Positions 1 through 7,191 of a stretch of 7,742 bases of DNA are shown in pieces. The first letter of the stretch is position 1. Each line of letters starts with the position of its first letter. Both the position numbers and the translations under genes were made by a program. The notes under the pieces are model-generated. The model was given only the letters and a program-made list of their open reading frames with translations, did no database searches and was not told where the DNA came from. This DNA comes from an uncultured Actinomycetes bacterium (GTDB lineage: Bacteria; Actinomycetota; Acidimicrobiia; Acidimicrobiales; Microtrichaceae), in assembly GCA_903930035.1 (NCBI GenBank), contig CAIYXG010000305.1, forward strand, positions 1-7,742. Direction: 5' to 3'.

Positions 1-1826
1 AGCGACGAGTAGCCGGTCCCGAAGTCGTCGAGCGCCACCAGGAACCCCAGCTCGTCGAGCGCCTCCAGGCGGAGCGCGCTCGCCGTCAGGTCCTCCATGA
101 GCAGGGTCTCGGTGATCTCGAGCTCGATCTGCGACGGCGAGACGTCCGAGCGGTCGAGCGTGGCCGCCAGCCGGTCGACGAACCCGCGCTGCTCGAACTC
201 GCTCGTGGAGATGTTGACCGCGACCCGCGCACCGTGCGGGAACAGCGACTCGGCGTTCCAGCCGGCCAGGTCCTCGGCCACGGTGTGCAGCACCAGGTCG
301 CCGATGGCGGCGATGGACCCCGTGGCCTCGGCCGCCGGGATGAAGCTCGACGGCGGGATGGGCCCGCGCTCGGGGTGCGTCCAGCGCACGAGCGCCTCGG
401 CGGCGGCGACCGCACCCGTGTGCAGGTCGATGATCGGCTGGTAGTGGACCTCGAGCTTGCGCTGCGCCACGGCGAGGCGCAGGTCCCGGTCGAGCTCGAT
501 GCCCTCACGGGTGCGCTCGTCGAGCGACGCGTCGTAGAAGCGCAGCTGGTGGCGGCCGGCGCGACGGCCGGCGGACAGGGCGCGCTCGGCGGCCCGGAGC
601 AGCGACGCGCCGTCGGTGCCGTCGTCGGGCGTGCGGCCGATGCCCACCGAGGCGGTCAGGTGGAGCTCGAGGCCGTCCAGCTCCACGGGGCGCTCGAGCC
701 GCCGCTGGACCTCCTCGCCCAGGCGCCGGAGCCGCGCGTCGAAGGTCAGGCTGGGGCCGTCGCCGACCAGGACCACCAGGAACTCGTCCACGCCGATCCG
801 GCCCAGGTCGAGCCGACGCTCCTCCAGGTCCCGCAGACGGGAGGCCACCTCGGCCAGCACCCGGTCGCCGGTGGTGGGGCCGAACGTGTCGTTGATGGTG
901 CGGAAGTTGTCGATGTCGACGTGCAGGACGCCCACGCGCGTCCCGCCCCCGAGGTCGGCCGCGGCGGCGACGACCTCGCCGATCCGGGGCCGCGTGGCGA
1001 GCCCCGTCAGCGCGTCGGTGGTCGCCAGGCGCTGCAGGTACTGCTCGGTGCGGCGGGTCTCGGTCAGGTCGGTCAGGGTGAGCACCGTGCCGTCCAGGCC
1101 GCCCGGGCCGGTCCGGGGCACGGCGGTGGCCCGCACCCAGCGACGCTCGCGGCGGGTGCCCCCGTCGACCGGCCGGTCCAGCGCCATCTCCACCTCACGG
1201 ACGGCCTGGTGCTGGCGCAGGCTGAGGACGGCCGGGGTGGACTCGGTGGGGAGCGGGCTGCCGTCGGCGTCGAGGGCCGTCCACGGCGGGTCGAAGACCG
1301 ACCGGTCGAGGATGCGCTCGGCCGGCAGGCCCACCAGCTCGCAGAACTGGTCGTTGACGGTGCAGATGCGGCCGCTGCGGTCGGCCACGGCCACGGCCTC
1401 GCCGAGCGACGCCACCGTGGACTCGAGCCGGTCCCGCTCGGCGCGGGAGGCGGCGTGCAGCCAGAGCCGTTCCGACGCGTCGGTGGACCTGGCCACGACG
1501 ACGTCGGCGTCGTCGGTGCGGTGGCGGGTCAGGGTGACCTCGGCGGGCGTGACGGCGCCGTCGGGCCCCACGAGGGACATCGCGATGGTGTGGGCGCCGA
1601 GGTGGTCCACGGTGCGGACGACGGTGATCCACTCGGCCACCGACATGGGCGGGGTCAGGAGCTCGCCCAGGGTGCGTCCGACGAGCAGGTGGGGGACGGT
1701 GCCGACCTGCTCGGCCGCGGCGGCGTTGGTGTCGAGGACCGTGCCCGAGGCCGGGTCGAGTACCCAGATGCCGTCGTCGAGCAGGGCGACCACAGCAGCG
1801 CTCAGCTGTGGTGACGATCCCAGCAC
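1..1826 (-). CDS. PAS-PAS-GGDEF-EAL c-di-GMP signalling protein (partial, 3' end beyond window)
   Basis: This is probably a sensor that breaks down, and possibly makes, the second messenger cyclic di-GMP. 608 codons are visible. Two PAS-like sensor domains come first (about residues 8-115 and 130-255), then GGDEF (about 263-432) and EAL (about 444 onward, cut by the window edge). No transmembrane segment is visible, so it is probably cytosolic. In the GGDEF domain the DALTGL block (271-276) and DIDNF (304-308, metal-binding Asp) are present. The signature reads R-I-GVDEF (345-349): the second Gly is Val, and the usual GHxxGD is GPTTGD. An RxxD (337-340) lies one residue closer to the signature than in canonical inhibitory sites. 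In the EAL domain, EALVRW (477-482), Asn538 of NIS, ELEITE (Glu570) and DDFGTGYSS (Asp600-Asp601) are intact. The catalytic Lys and later Glu would lie beyond the edge. I infer a phosphodiesterase with a weak or regulatory GGDEF. The GTG start is fixed by AGGAGG six bases upstream. Confidence 0.93.
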   Translation of the reverse strand, partial: MLGSSPQLSAAVVALLDDGIWVLDPASGTVLDTNAAAAEQVGTVPHLLVGRTLGELLTPPMSVAEWITVVRTVDHLGAHTIAMSLVGPDGAVTPAEVTLTRHRTDDADVVVARSTDASERLWLHAASRAERDRLESTVASLGEAVAVADRSGRICTVNDQFCELVGLPAERILDRSVFDPPWTALDADGSPLPTESTPAVLSLRQHQAVREVEMALDRPVDGGTRRERRWVRATAVPRTGPGGLDGTVLTLTDLTETRRTEQYLQRLATTDALTGLATRPRIGEVVAAAADLGGGTRVGVLHVDIDNFRTINDTFGPTTGDRVLAEVASRLRDLEERRLDLGRIGVDEFLVVLVGDGPSLTFDARLRRLGEEVQRRLERPVELDGLELHLTASVGIGRTPDDGTDGASLLRAAERALSAGRRAGRHQLRFYDASLDERTREGIELDRDLRLAVAQRKLEVHYQPIIDLHTGAVAAAEALVRWTHPERGPIPPSSFIPAAEATGSIAAIGDLVLHTVAEDLAGWNAESLFPHGARVAVNISTSEFEQRGFVDRLAATLDRSDVSPSQIELEITETLLMEDLTASALRLEALDELGFLVALDDFGTGYSS

Positions 1827-1832
1827 CTTGTA

Positions 1833-1838
1833 CCTCCT
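1833..1838 (-). promoter_or_regulatory. Shine-Dalgarno site of the GGDEF/EAL gene
   Basis: A perfect AGGAGG on the minus strand lies six bases before the GTG at 1824-1826. It decides the start codon and is the strongest ribosome binding site in the window. The M3 peptidase and dnaE2 genes have no comparable site. Confidence 0.85.
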
Positions 1839-1850
1839 GCCCCAGCTGGC

Positions 1851-1869
1851 ACGGACCCGTGACGGACCC
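1851..1869 (-). repeat. Short direct repeat upstream of the GGDEF/EAL gene
   Basis: The 8-mer ACGGACCC (plus strand) occurs at 1851-1858 and again at 1862-1869. The period is 11 bp, about one helical turn, as in direct-repeat operators bound by response regulators. It lies 25-43 bases upstream of the GTG start, so it would fall in the 5' leader if the -10-like site at 1885-1890 is real. In sequence this GC-rich an 8-mer repeat may be chance. No regulator is identified. Confidence 0.3.
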
Positions 1870-1884
1870 CGCGCCGGTCCAGAA

Positions 1885-1890
1885 ATGGTA
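1885..1890 (-). promoter_or_regulatory. Possible -10 element for the GGDEF/EAL gene
   Basis: On the minus strand TACCAT fits the actinobacterial -10 pattern TANNNT. It sits in the only A/T-richer patch (1881-1890) of the 106-bp gap after the M3 peptidase stop. No convincing -35 is seen. Transcription would begin near 1878, leaving a leader of about 50 bases. Read-through from the peptidase gene is equally possible, because I see no terminator in this gap. Confidence 0.3.
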
Positions 1891-1932
1891 CGGGTGCGCC
1901 CGACGGGGGAGGTGGACCCTCGGGCCCGGGGC

Positions 1933-3771
1933 CTAGATGCGCCCGGCGGCCCGCGCCGCCTCGGTGGCGTCGTCGAGCTGCCCGTCGACGATGTCGAGGC
2001 CGGCGACCCAGAACCCCGGGTCCTCCAGGTCGCAGTCGACGATCCGGCCGAGCTCCTCGGGCGGGCGGGAACCGCCGGCCCGGAGCAGCTCGAGGTAGGC
2101 GGGGACGAACTCCTGGCCGCGGGCCTGGTAGCGGGCGTACACCGACAGCGCGAGCAGCTGGCCGTAGGCGTAGGCGTAGACGTAGCCCGGGGTGCCGATG
2201 AAGTGCGGGATGTAGCTCCACCACGTGGCGTAGCCCTCGCTGAGCTCCACCGAGTCGCCGAGCATCGCCGACTGGGTCTCGACCCAGAGCTCCCCGAAGC
2301 GCTCGACGGCCAGCTCGCCGACGGTACGGCGCTCGGTGTGGACGGCGTCCTCGAAGCGGTTCATGGCGACCTGGCGGAACACCGTGGCGATCGAGTCCTC
2401 GAGCGTGGACGCCAGCAGCGCGAACCGGGTGCCGGGGTCGTCGATCTGGGCGAGCAGCGCCGAGCTGGTCACCGTCTCGCCGAACACCGACGCCGTCTCG
2501 GCCAGCGTGAGGGGGGTGGTCTGGTGGTAGATCCCCTGCTCCCGGGCGAGCATGGCGTGCAGCCCGTGGCCCAGCTCGTGGGCCAGCGTCGCCACGTCCC
2601 GGGCCCGGCCGGTCCAGTTGAGCAGCAGGTAGGGGTGGTGCGACGGCACGGTGTACGCGCAGAACGCGCCCGGCCGCTTGCCCTGGCGCACAGGGGCGTC
2701 GATCCAGCTGCCGTCGAAGAACTGCTCGGCCACGTCGGCGAGCTCGGGGGAGAAGCTGCGGTAGGCGGCCAGCACCGTGGACCGGGCCTCGTCCCAGCCC
2801 ACCTGGCTCTCGTCGGCGGCCACGGACGCCATGCGGTCGTAGTCGGCGAGCACCGGCACGCCGAGCACCTGGGCCTTGAGCGAGTACCAGCGCCGGGGCA
2901 GGTCGTAGCGGCTCTGCACCGCCTCCACGAGCGCGGCCACCGACTCGTCGGACGCCTCGTTGGCCAGGTTCCGCGACGAGATCCACGAGTCGTAGTGGCG
3001 CAGCCCGTCGTCGACCCGCTTGTCGAGCAGGAGGGTGTTGAACACGTAGGCCCGGGTGCGGAGCCCGGGCTCGAGTCCGGCGGTCACGGCCAGCGCGGCG
3101 GTGCGACGCACCTCGCGGTCGGGGTGCTGCAGCAGCGCGAGCCCCTGCTCGAGCGCCACGGTGGCGGTGCCGTCCTCGCTGCCGACGAGCGCGCCCGGCA
3201 GCTCCACCTGGACCGACGAGGTCAGCTCGTCGAAGAGCCGCACCCAGGCCGACGAGCCCGACACGGACTTCTCGGTGAGGACCCGCTCCTCGGCCTCGGT
3301 CAGCAGGTGGGGACGGAACTTCCGGAGCCCGCGCAGGTGGTGGGCGCAGAAGTCCAGCACCGGGTCGGCCAGCAGCGCCTCGACGTGGTCGTCGTCGAGC
3401 TCGGCGAACTCGATCTCGACGAACACCAGCCGGGTCGCCAGCGGCGTGAGCCGCTCCTGCACGGCCATCATGGCGGCCTGGGCCGCGGGGTCGGCCACGT
3501 TCTCGGTGTACTTCAGGCTGGTGTAGCCCCCGACGCGCCCCTGGCAGTCCCACAGGCGGGCCATGAGCTGCATCATCCCGGCGAACCCGGCGGCGTCGAG
3601 CCCGGCGATGCGGCCGCGGTAGGCCTCGAGCTCGACCGTGATCGCCTCGGCCTGGTCGAGCAGCTCGTCGGTGGTGCGGCCGTCGAGCAGCGTCGAGAGG
3701 TCCCAGGCCACCTCGCGTGCGGTCAGGTCGGCCTCGTCGGGGGTGGGTGCGGGGGTGGTGCCGGTGCTCAT
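1933..3771 (-). CDS. M3-family oligoendopeptidase (PepF-like zinc metallopeptidase)
   Basis: This is a 612-residue cytosolic zinc endopeptidase. M3 enzymes cut oligopeptides rather than folded proteins, which suggests a role in peptide turnover. The catalytic motif HELGH is at residues 398-402 (zinc ligands His398 and His402, catalytic Glu399). The third zinc ligand is Glu425 in LAETASVFGE. The C-terminal HFIGTPGYVYAYAYGQ (523-538) matches the substrate-binding Tyr/Gly block of M3B/PepF enzymes. The N-terminal 380 residues are mostly helical, as in the family, and the length is typical. There is no signal peptide or membrane segment. The ATG at 3769-3771 has no Shine-Dalgarno, but TAGCCT lies eight bases upstream, so a leaderless transcript is plausible. 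The gene is divergent from dnaE2 across 66 bp and could share its LexA operator. The family call is secure; the exact peptide substrates are unknown. Confidence 0.94.
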   Translation of the reverse strand: MSTGTTPAPTPDEADLTAREVAWDLSTLLDGRTTDELLDQAEAITVELEAYRGRIAGLDAAGFAGMMQLMARLWDCQGRVGGYTSLKYTENVADPAAQAAMMAVQERLTPLATRLVFVEIEFAELDDDHVEALLADPVLDFCAHHLRGLRKFRPHLLTEAEERVLTEKSVSGSSAWVRLFDELTSSVQVELPGALVGSEDGTATVALEQGLALLQHPDREVRRTAALAVTAGLEPGLRTRAYVFNTLLLDKRVDDGLRHYDSWISSRNLANEASDESVAALVEAVQSRYDLPRRWYSLKAQVLGVPVLADYDRMASVAADESQVGWDEARSTVLAAYRSFSPELADVAEQFFDGSWIDAPVRQGKRPGAFCAYTVPSHHPYLLLNWTGRARDVATLAHELGHGLHAMLAREQGIYHQTTPLTLAETASVFGETVTSSALLAQIDDPGTRFALLASTLEDSIATVFRQVAMNRFEDAVHTERRTVGELAVERFGELWVETQSAMLGDSVELSEGYATWWSYIPHFIGTPGYVYAYAYGQLLALSVYARYQARGQEFVPAYLELLRAGGSRPPEELGRIVDCDLEDPGFWVAGLDIVDGQLDDATEAARAAGRI

Positions 3772-3779
3772 GGGGGAGC

Positions 3780-3785
3780 AGGCTA
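3780..3785 (-). promoter_or_regulatory. Possible -10 element for the M3 peptidase, leaderless type
   Basis: On the minus strand TAGCCT fits TANNNT and ends eight bases before the ATG at 3771, so transcription could begin at or next to the start codon. The missing Shine-Dalgarno supports a leaderless mRNA. A weak -35 (TCTCGA, 3803-3808) would lie 17 bases further upstream, inside the 3801-3815 palindrome. A second -10-like hexamer, TATGTT, lies inside the LexA box at 3813-3818 on the same strand. Confidence 0.35.
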
Positions 3786-3800
3786 CGGCCGGCCGGCCCG

Positions 3801-3815
3801 GTTCGAGACTCGAAC
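3801..3815. promoter_or_regulatory. 15-bp palindrome overlapping the LexA box
   Basis: GTTCGAG-A-CTCGAAC is a perfect inverted repeat with 7-bp arms around one base. Its right arm includes the left half-site (TCGAAC) of the LexA box, so three GTTCGA/TCGAAC half-sites lie in 25 bp (3801-3806, 3810-3815, 3820-3825). The spacing of the outer pair is not the canonical N4, so a LexA dimer may not bind it in the usual way. It could be an accessory site, a site for another repressor, or a remnant. Confidence 0.5.
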
Positions 3816-3825
3816 ATACGTTCGA
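3810..3825. promoter_or_regulatory. LexA-binding SOS box
   Basis: TCGAACATACGTTCGA is a perfect palindrome in its 6-bp arms and fits exactly the TCGAAC-N4-GTTCGA operator of mycobacterial and other Gram-positive LexA proteins. It ends 12 bases before the dnaE2 ATG and directly abuts the proposed -10 element, so bound LexA should block RNA polymerase until RecA-stimulated LexA self-cleavage. LexA control of dnaE2 is well established in mycobacteria, which supports the reading. The box also lies 39 bases upstream of the divergent M3 peptidase start. Confidence 0.92.
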
Positions 3826-3831
3826 TAGTCT
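3826..3831 (+). promoter_or_regulatory. -10 element of dnaE2, leaderless type
   Basis: TAGTCT fits TANNNT and is followed by six bases (TGGGCC) and then the ATG at 3838. This spacing puts the transcription start on the A of ATG. No Shine-Dalgarno lies upstream of the ATG. Both points favour a leaderless mRNA, a common arrangement in actinobacteria. A weak -35 (TTCGAG, 3802-3807) lies 18 bases upstream within the palindrome. Confidence 0.6.
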
Positions 3832-3837
3832 TGGGCC

Positions 3838-6800
3838 ATGGGGTTCACGAACCCGGGCGTCCCGTGGTCCGAGATCGAGCGCCGGCTCTCCGACCGGCGG
3901 CCGGCCCGCCCGCGCCACGAGCAGTACCCCGGCGACGGCAGCGACAGCCCGGCGTGGTCCGCCCGGCGGGTCCCGTACGAGGCGCCGGCCGTGCCTCCTG
4001 CCCGGTCGGCCGTGCCCTACGCCGAGCTGCACTGCCACTCGTCGTTCTCGTTCCTGGACGGTGCGTCGTCGCCCGAGGACCTGGTCGAGGAGGCGGTCCG
4101 GCTGGGCCTCGAGGCCCTGGCGCTCACCGACCACTCGGGGTTCTACGGGGTCGTGCGGCTGGCCGAGGCCGCCCGGGCCCACGGGCTCCCCACGGTGTTC
4201 GGGGCCGAGCTGACGCTCGGCGCCACCGGGACCCGCAGCGGTCCGCCCGACCCCGACGGCCGTCACCTGCTGGTGCTGGCCCGCGACCCCGAGGGCTACG
4301 CGTGCCTGGCCTCGTTGCTGTCCCAGGCCCAGATGGCGGGGGAGAAGGGGCGGCCCGTCCTGTCGTTCGCGTCGTTGGCCGAGGCGGCCTCGGGCCGGGC
4401 CCGCGGCCGCTGGGCGGTGCTGACGGGCTGCCGCAAGGGGACGGTGCCGGCGGCCCTCGTGGCCGAGGGCCCGGCGGCGGCGGCCCGCGAGCTGCGGTCG
4501 CTCGTGGCCGCGTTCGGGCCCGAGCACACGTTCGTCGAGCTGTGGGACCACGGCGACCCGCTCGACTCGGCGCGCAACGACGCCCTGGCGGCACTGGCCG
4601 TCGGTGCCGGGGTCCGGATGGTCGCCACCAACAACGTGCACCACGCCACGCCGGCCGACCGGCCGCTGGCCATGGCGCTCGCCGCGGTCCGGGCGCGCCG
4701 CTCCCTGGACGACCTGGACGGCTGGCTGCCCGGCGCGGGCGCCCACCTGCGGTCGGGGGCCGAGCAGGAGCTCCGCTTCGCCCGGTTCCCCGGGGCCGTC
4801 GCCGCGGCCGCGGCGCTCGGCCGGGAGTGCGCGTTCGACCTGGCGCTCGTCGCGCCGCAGCTCCCGCCGTACCCGTGCCCCGACGGCCCGGACGGCCGCC
4901 CCCTCACCGAGATGCAGTTCCTGCGCCAGCTCGCGCACGAGGGCGCCGAGCGGCGCTACGGGCCGCGCCACGCCGAGCGTGTGGCCGGTGCGTGGGACCA
5001 GGTCGACCACGAGCTCGCGCTCGTCGAGCAGCTGGGGTTCGCCGGGTACTTCCTGGTCGTCTGGGACATCGTCGAGTTCTGCCGGCGCCACGACATCTAC
5101 TGCCAGGGGCGCGGCTCGGCCGCCAACTCGGCGGTGTGCTTCGCCCTCGGGGTGACCAAGGCCGACGCCGTCCGGCTGGGCCTGCTGTTCGAGCGGTTCC
5201 TGTCGCCCGAGCGCGACGGCCCGCCCGACATCGACCTGGACATCGAGTCCGGCCGCCGCGAGGAGGTCATCCAGTACGTCTACGAGCGCCACGGGCGGAC
5301 CCACGCCGCGCAGGTCGCCAACGTCATCACCTACCGGGCGCGCTCGGCGGTGCGCGACGCGGCGCGGGCCCTGGGGTTCGCCGCCGGGCAGCAGGACGCG
5401 TGGGCCAAGGAGGTCGAGCGGTGGGGCGGGGTCCCGTCCTCGGACCAGGCCGCCGAGCGGCGGTCCACCGCCCCGGCGCCCGTGCTGGACCTGGCCCGCC
5501 AGATGGCCGACCTGCCCCGGCACCTGGGCATCCACTCGGGCGGCATGGTCATGTGCGACCGGCCGGTCGTCGAGGTGTGCCCGGTCGAGTGGGGCCGCGC
5601 GGAGGGGCGGTCGGTCCTGCAGTGGGACAAGGACGACTGCGCGGCGGCCGGCCTGGTGAAGTTCGACCTGCTCGGCCTGGGCATGCTCACGGCGCTGCAC
5701 CTCGCGGTCGACCTGGTGCGCGACCACCACGGCGTGGCGCTCGACCTGGCCGAGCTGCCCCAGGACGACGCGGTCTACGACATGCTGTGCCGGGCCGACT
5801 CGGTCGGGGTCTTCCAGGTCGAGTCCCGCGCCCAGATGTCGACCCTGCCGCGGCTGCGGCCGCGCTGCTTCTACGACCTGGTGGTGGAGGTGGCGCTCAT
5901 CCGTCCCGGCCCCATCCAGGGCGGGTCGGTCCACCCGTACATCCGGCGCCGCCGGGGCGAGGAGCCGGTGACCTACCTGCACCCGCTGCTCGAGCCCTCG
6001 CTGGCCAAGACGCTCGGCGTCCCGCTGTTCCAGGAGCAGCTCATGCAGATGGCCATCGACGTGGCCGGGTTCACCCCGGCCGAGGCCGACCAGCTGCGCC
6101 AGGCCATGGGGTCCAAGCGCTCGGCCGCCCGCATGGCCGCGCTCCGCTCCCGGTTCGACGAGGGGGCGCGTGCCCGGGGCGTGCCGGCCGACGTGGTCCC
6201 GCTCGTCTGGGACAAGCTGGCCGCGTTCGCCAACTACGGGTTCCCCGAGTCGCACTCGGTCAGCTTCGCCTACCTCGTCTACGCGTCGGCCTGGCTCAAG
6301 CACCACTACCCGGCGGCGTTCTGCGCCGCGTTGCTCGGGGCCCAGCCCATGGGCTTCTACTCGCCGCAGTCGCTCGTGGCCGACGCCCGACGGCACGGCG
6401 TGGTGGCGCTGGGCCCCGACGTCGTGCGCTCGCAGGTGCAGGCCACGCTCGAGCCCCACGACGGGTCCACCGGCGGGGTCGCGGTGCGGCTGGGCCTGGC
6501 CGCGGTGCGGGCCGTGGGGACGACCGCGGCGGAGCGGGTGGTGGCGGCCCGGCCGTTCACCGACCCCGAGGACCTGGCCCGGCGCGCCGGCCTGGACCGC
6601 GCCCAGATGGAGGCGCTCGGCACGGCCGGTGCGCTCGGCTCGTTCACCGGCCGCGACGGCCGTCCGCTCCGCCGTCGCGAGGCCGTCTGGGTGGCGGGCG
6701 CGGCAGCGGCCGCGCGCCCGGACCAGCTGCCCGGGACCGTGGGGGTGGCCTCCTCGCCGCGGCTGCCCGGCATGGACCCCCACGAGACCGTGGTCGCCGA

Positions 6801-7191
6801 CCTGTGGGCCACGGGCGTGTCCCCCGACGGCCACCCCCTGGCACAGGTCCGGGCCGACCTGGACCGCCGTGGGGTGGTGCTCGGGGCCGAGCTGGTGGAC
6901 CGGGCCGACGGGTCGCGCGTGCTCGTCGGGGGCGTGGTGACCCACCGGCAGCGGCCGGCCACGGCGGCCGGGGTCACCTTCCTGAGCCTGGAGGACGAGA
7001 CCGGGATCGTGAACGTGGTCTGTTCGGTGGGCTGCTGGACGCGGTTCCGGACCGTGCTGCGGTCGGAGCCGGCGCTGCTGGTCCGGGGCCGGCTGGAGCG
7101 GACCGTCGACGGGGTGGTCAACGTGGTCGCCGAGCGGGTCGAGCCGCTCCCGGTGGGTGCGCCGGTGCCCTCGGCCCGGGACTTCCGCTGA
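3838..7191 (+). CDS. dnaE2: Error-prone DNA polymerase III alpha subunit DnaE2 (ImuC)
   Basis: This is a 1117-residue C-family polymerase that copies past damaged DNA and causes damage-induced mutation, normally working with ImuA and ImuB at the beta clamp. The PHP domain (about 60-330) shows HCHSSFSFLDG (His65, His67, Asp74), TDH (His99), Glu124, His143, Cys198 and NNVH (His268). The Asp expected in that last block is Asn266. The palm has PDIDLDIE (463-470), with catalytic Asp466 and Asp468, and the third Asp, Asp610, is in KFDLLGLG. Conserved blocks IRPGPIQGG (688-696), FQEQLMQMA (731-739) and FPESHSVSFAYLVYASAWLK (802-821) follow. A C-terminal OB fold spans about 1027-1105, and the protein ends in the typical SARDFR. 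The length fits DnaE2 and is shorter than replicative DnaE, lacking its tau-binding tail. The ATG start agrees with the family N-terminus and the promoter spacing. LexA control is clear from the SOS box. No imuA or imuB lies next to it. Confidence 0.97.
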   Translation: MGFTNPGVPWSEIERRLSDRRPARPRHEQYPGDGSDSPAWSARRVPYEAPAVPPARSAVPYAELHCHSSFSFLDGASSPEDLVEEAVRLGLEALALTDHSGFYGVVRLAEAARAHGLPTVFGAELTLGATGTRSGPPDPDGRHLLVLARDPEGYACLASLLSQAQMAGEKGRPVLSFASLAEAASGRARGRWAVLTGCRKGTVPAALVAEGPAAAARELRSLVAAFGPEHTFVELWDHGDPLDSARNDALAALAVGAGVRMVATNNVHHATPADRPLAMALAAVRARRSLDDLDGWLPGAGAHLRSGAEQELRFARFPGAVAAAAALGRECAFDLALVAPQLPPYPCPDGPDGRPLTEMQFLRQLAHEGAERRYGPRHAERVAGAWDQVDHELALVEQLGFAGYFLVVWDIVEFCRRHDIYCQGRGSAANSAVCFALGVTKADAVRLGLLFERFLSPERDGPPDIDLDIESGRREEVIQYVYERHGRTHAAQVANVITYRARSAVRDAARALGFAAGQQDAWAKEVERWGGVPSSDQAAERRSTAPAPVLDLARQMADLPRHLGIHSGGMVMCDRPVVEVCPVEWGRAEGRSVLQWDKDDCAAAGLVKFDLLGLGMLTALHLAVDLVRDHHGVALDLAELPQDDAVYDMLCRADSVGVFQVESRAQMSTLPRLRPRCFYDLVVEVALIRPGPIQGGSVHPYIRRRRGEEPVTYLHPLLEPSLAKTLGVPLFQEQLMQMAIDVAGFTPAEADQLRQAMGSKRSAARMAALRSRFDEGARARGVPADVVPLVWDKLAAFANYGFPESHSVSFAYLVYASAWLKHHYPAAFCAALLGAQPMGFYSPQSLVADARRHGVVALGPDVVRSQVQATLEPHDGSTGGVAVRLGLAAVRAVGTTAAERVVAARPFTDPEDLARRAGLDRAQMEALGTAGALGSFTGRDGRPLRRREAVWVAGAAAAARPDQLPGTVGVASSPRLPGMDPHETVVADLWATGVSPDGHPLAQVRADLDRRGVVLGAELVDRADGSRVLVGGVVTHRQRPATAAGVTFLSLEDETGIVNVVCSVGCWTRFRTVLRSEPALLVRGRLERTVDGVVNVVAERVEPLPVGAPVPSARDFR

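Noticed and set aside
1923..1933. GGCCC-G-GGGCC inverted repeat at the end of the M3 peptidase gene as a terminator
   Set aside because: A one-base loop cannot form a stable hairpin and there is no T tract, so I do not call a terminator.
3787..3798. Three tandem GGCC units in the divergent promoter region
   Set aside because: Short self-complementary GC runs are common in DNA of this composition, and the site is too short to claim a function.
1802..6945. Very long open frames opposite or out of phase with dnaE2 and the M3 peptidase (for example minus-strand frames covering 1933-6945 and plus-strand frames covering 616-3828 and 3717-7244)
   Set aside because: At this GC content stop codons are rare in all frames. 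These frames translate to low-complexity Arg/Gly/Ala/Pro-rich sequence without domains, whereas the chosen frames show clear catalytic motifs. The minus-strand 1933-6945 frame is real only in its last 612 codons.
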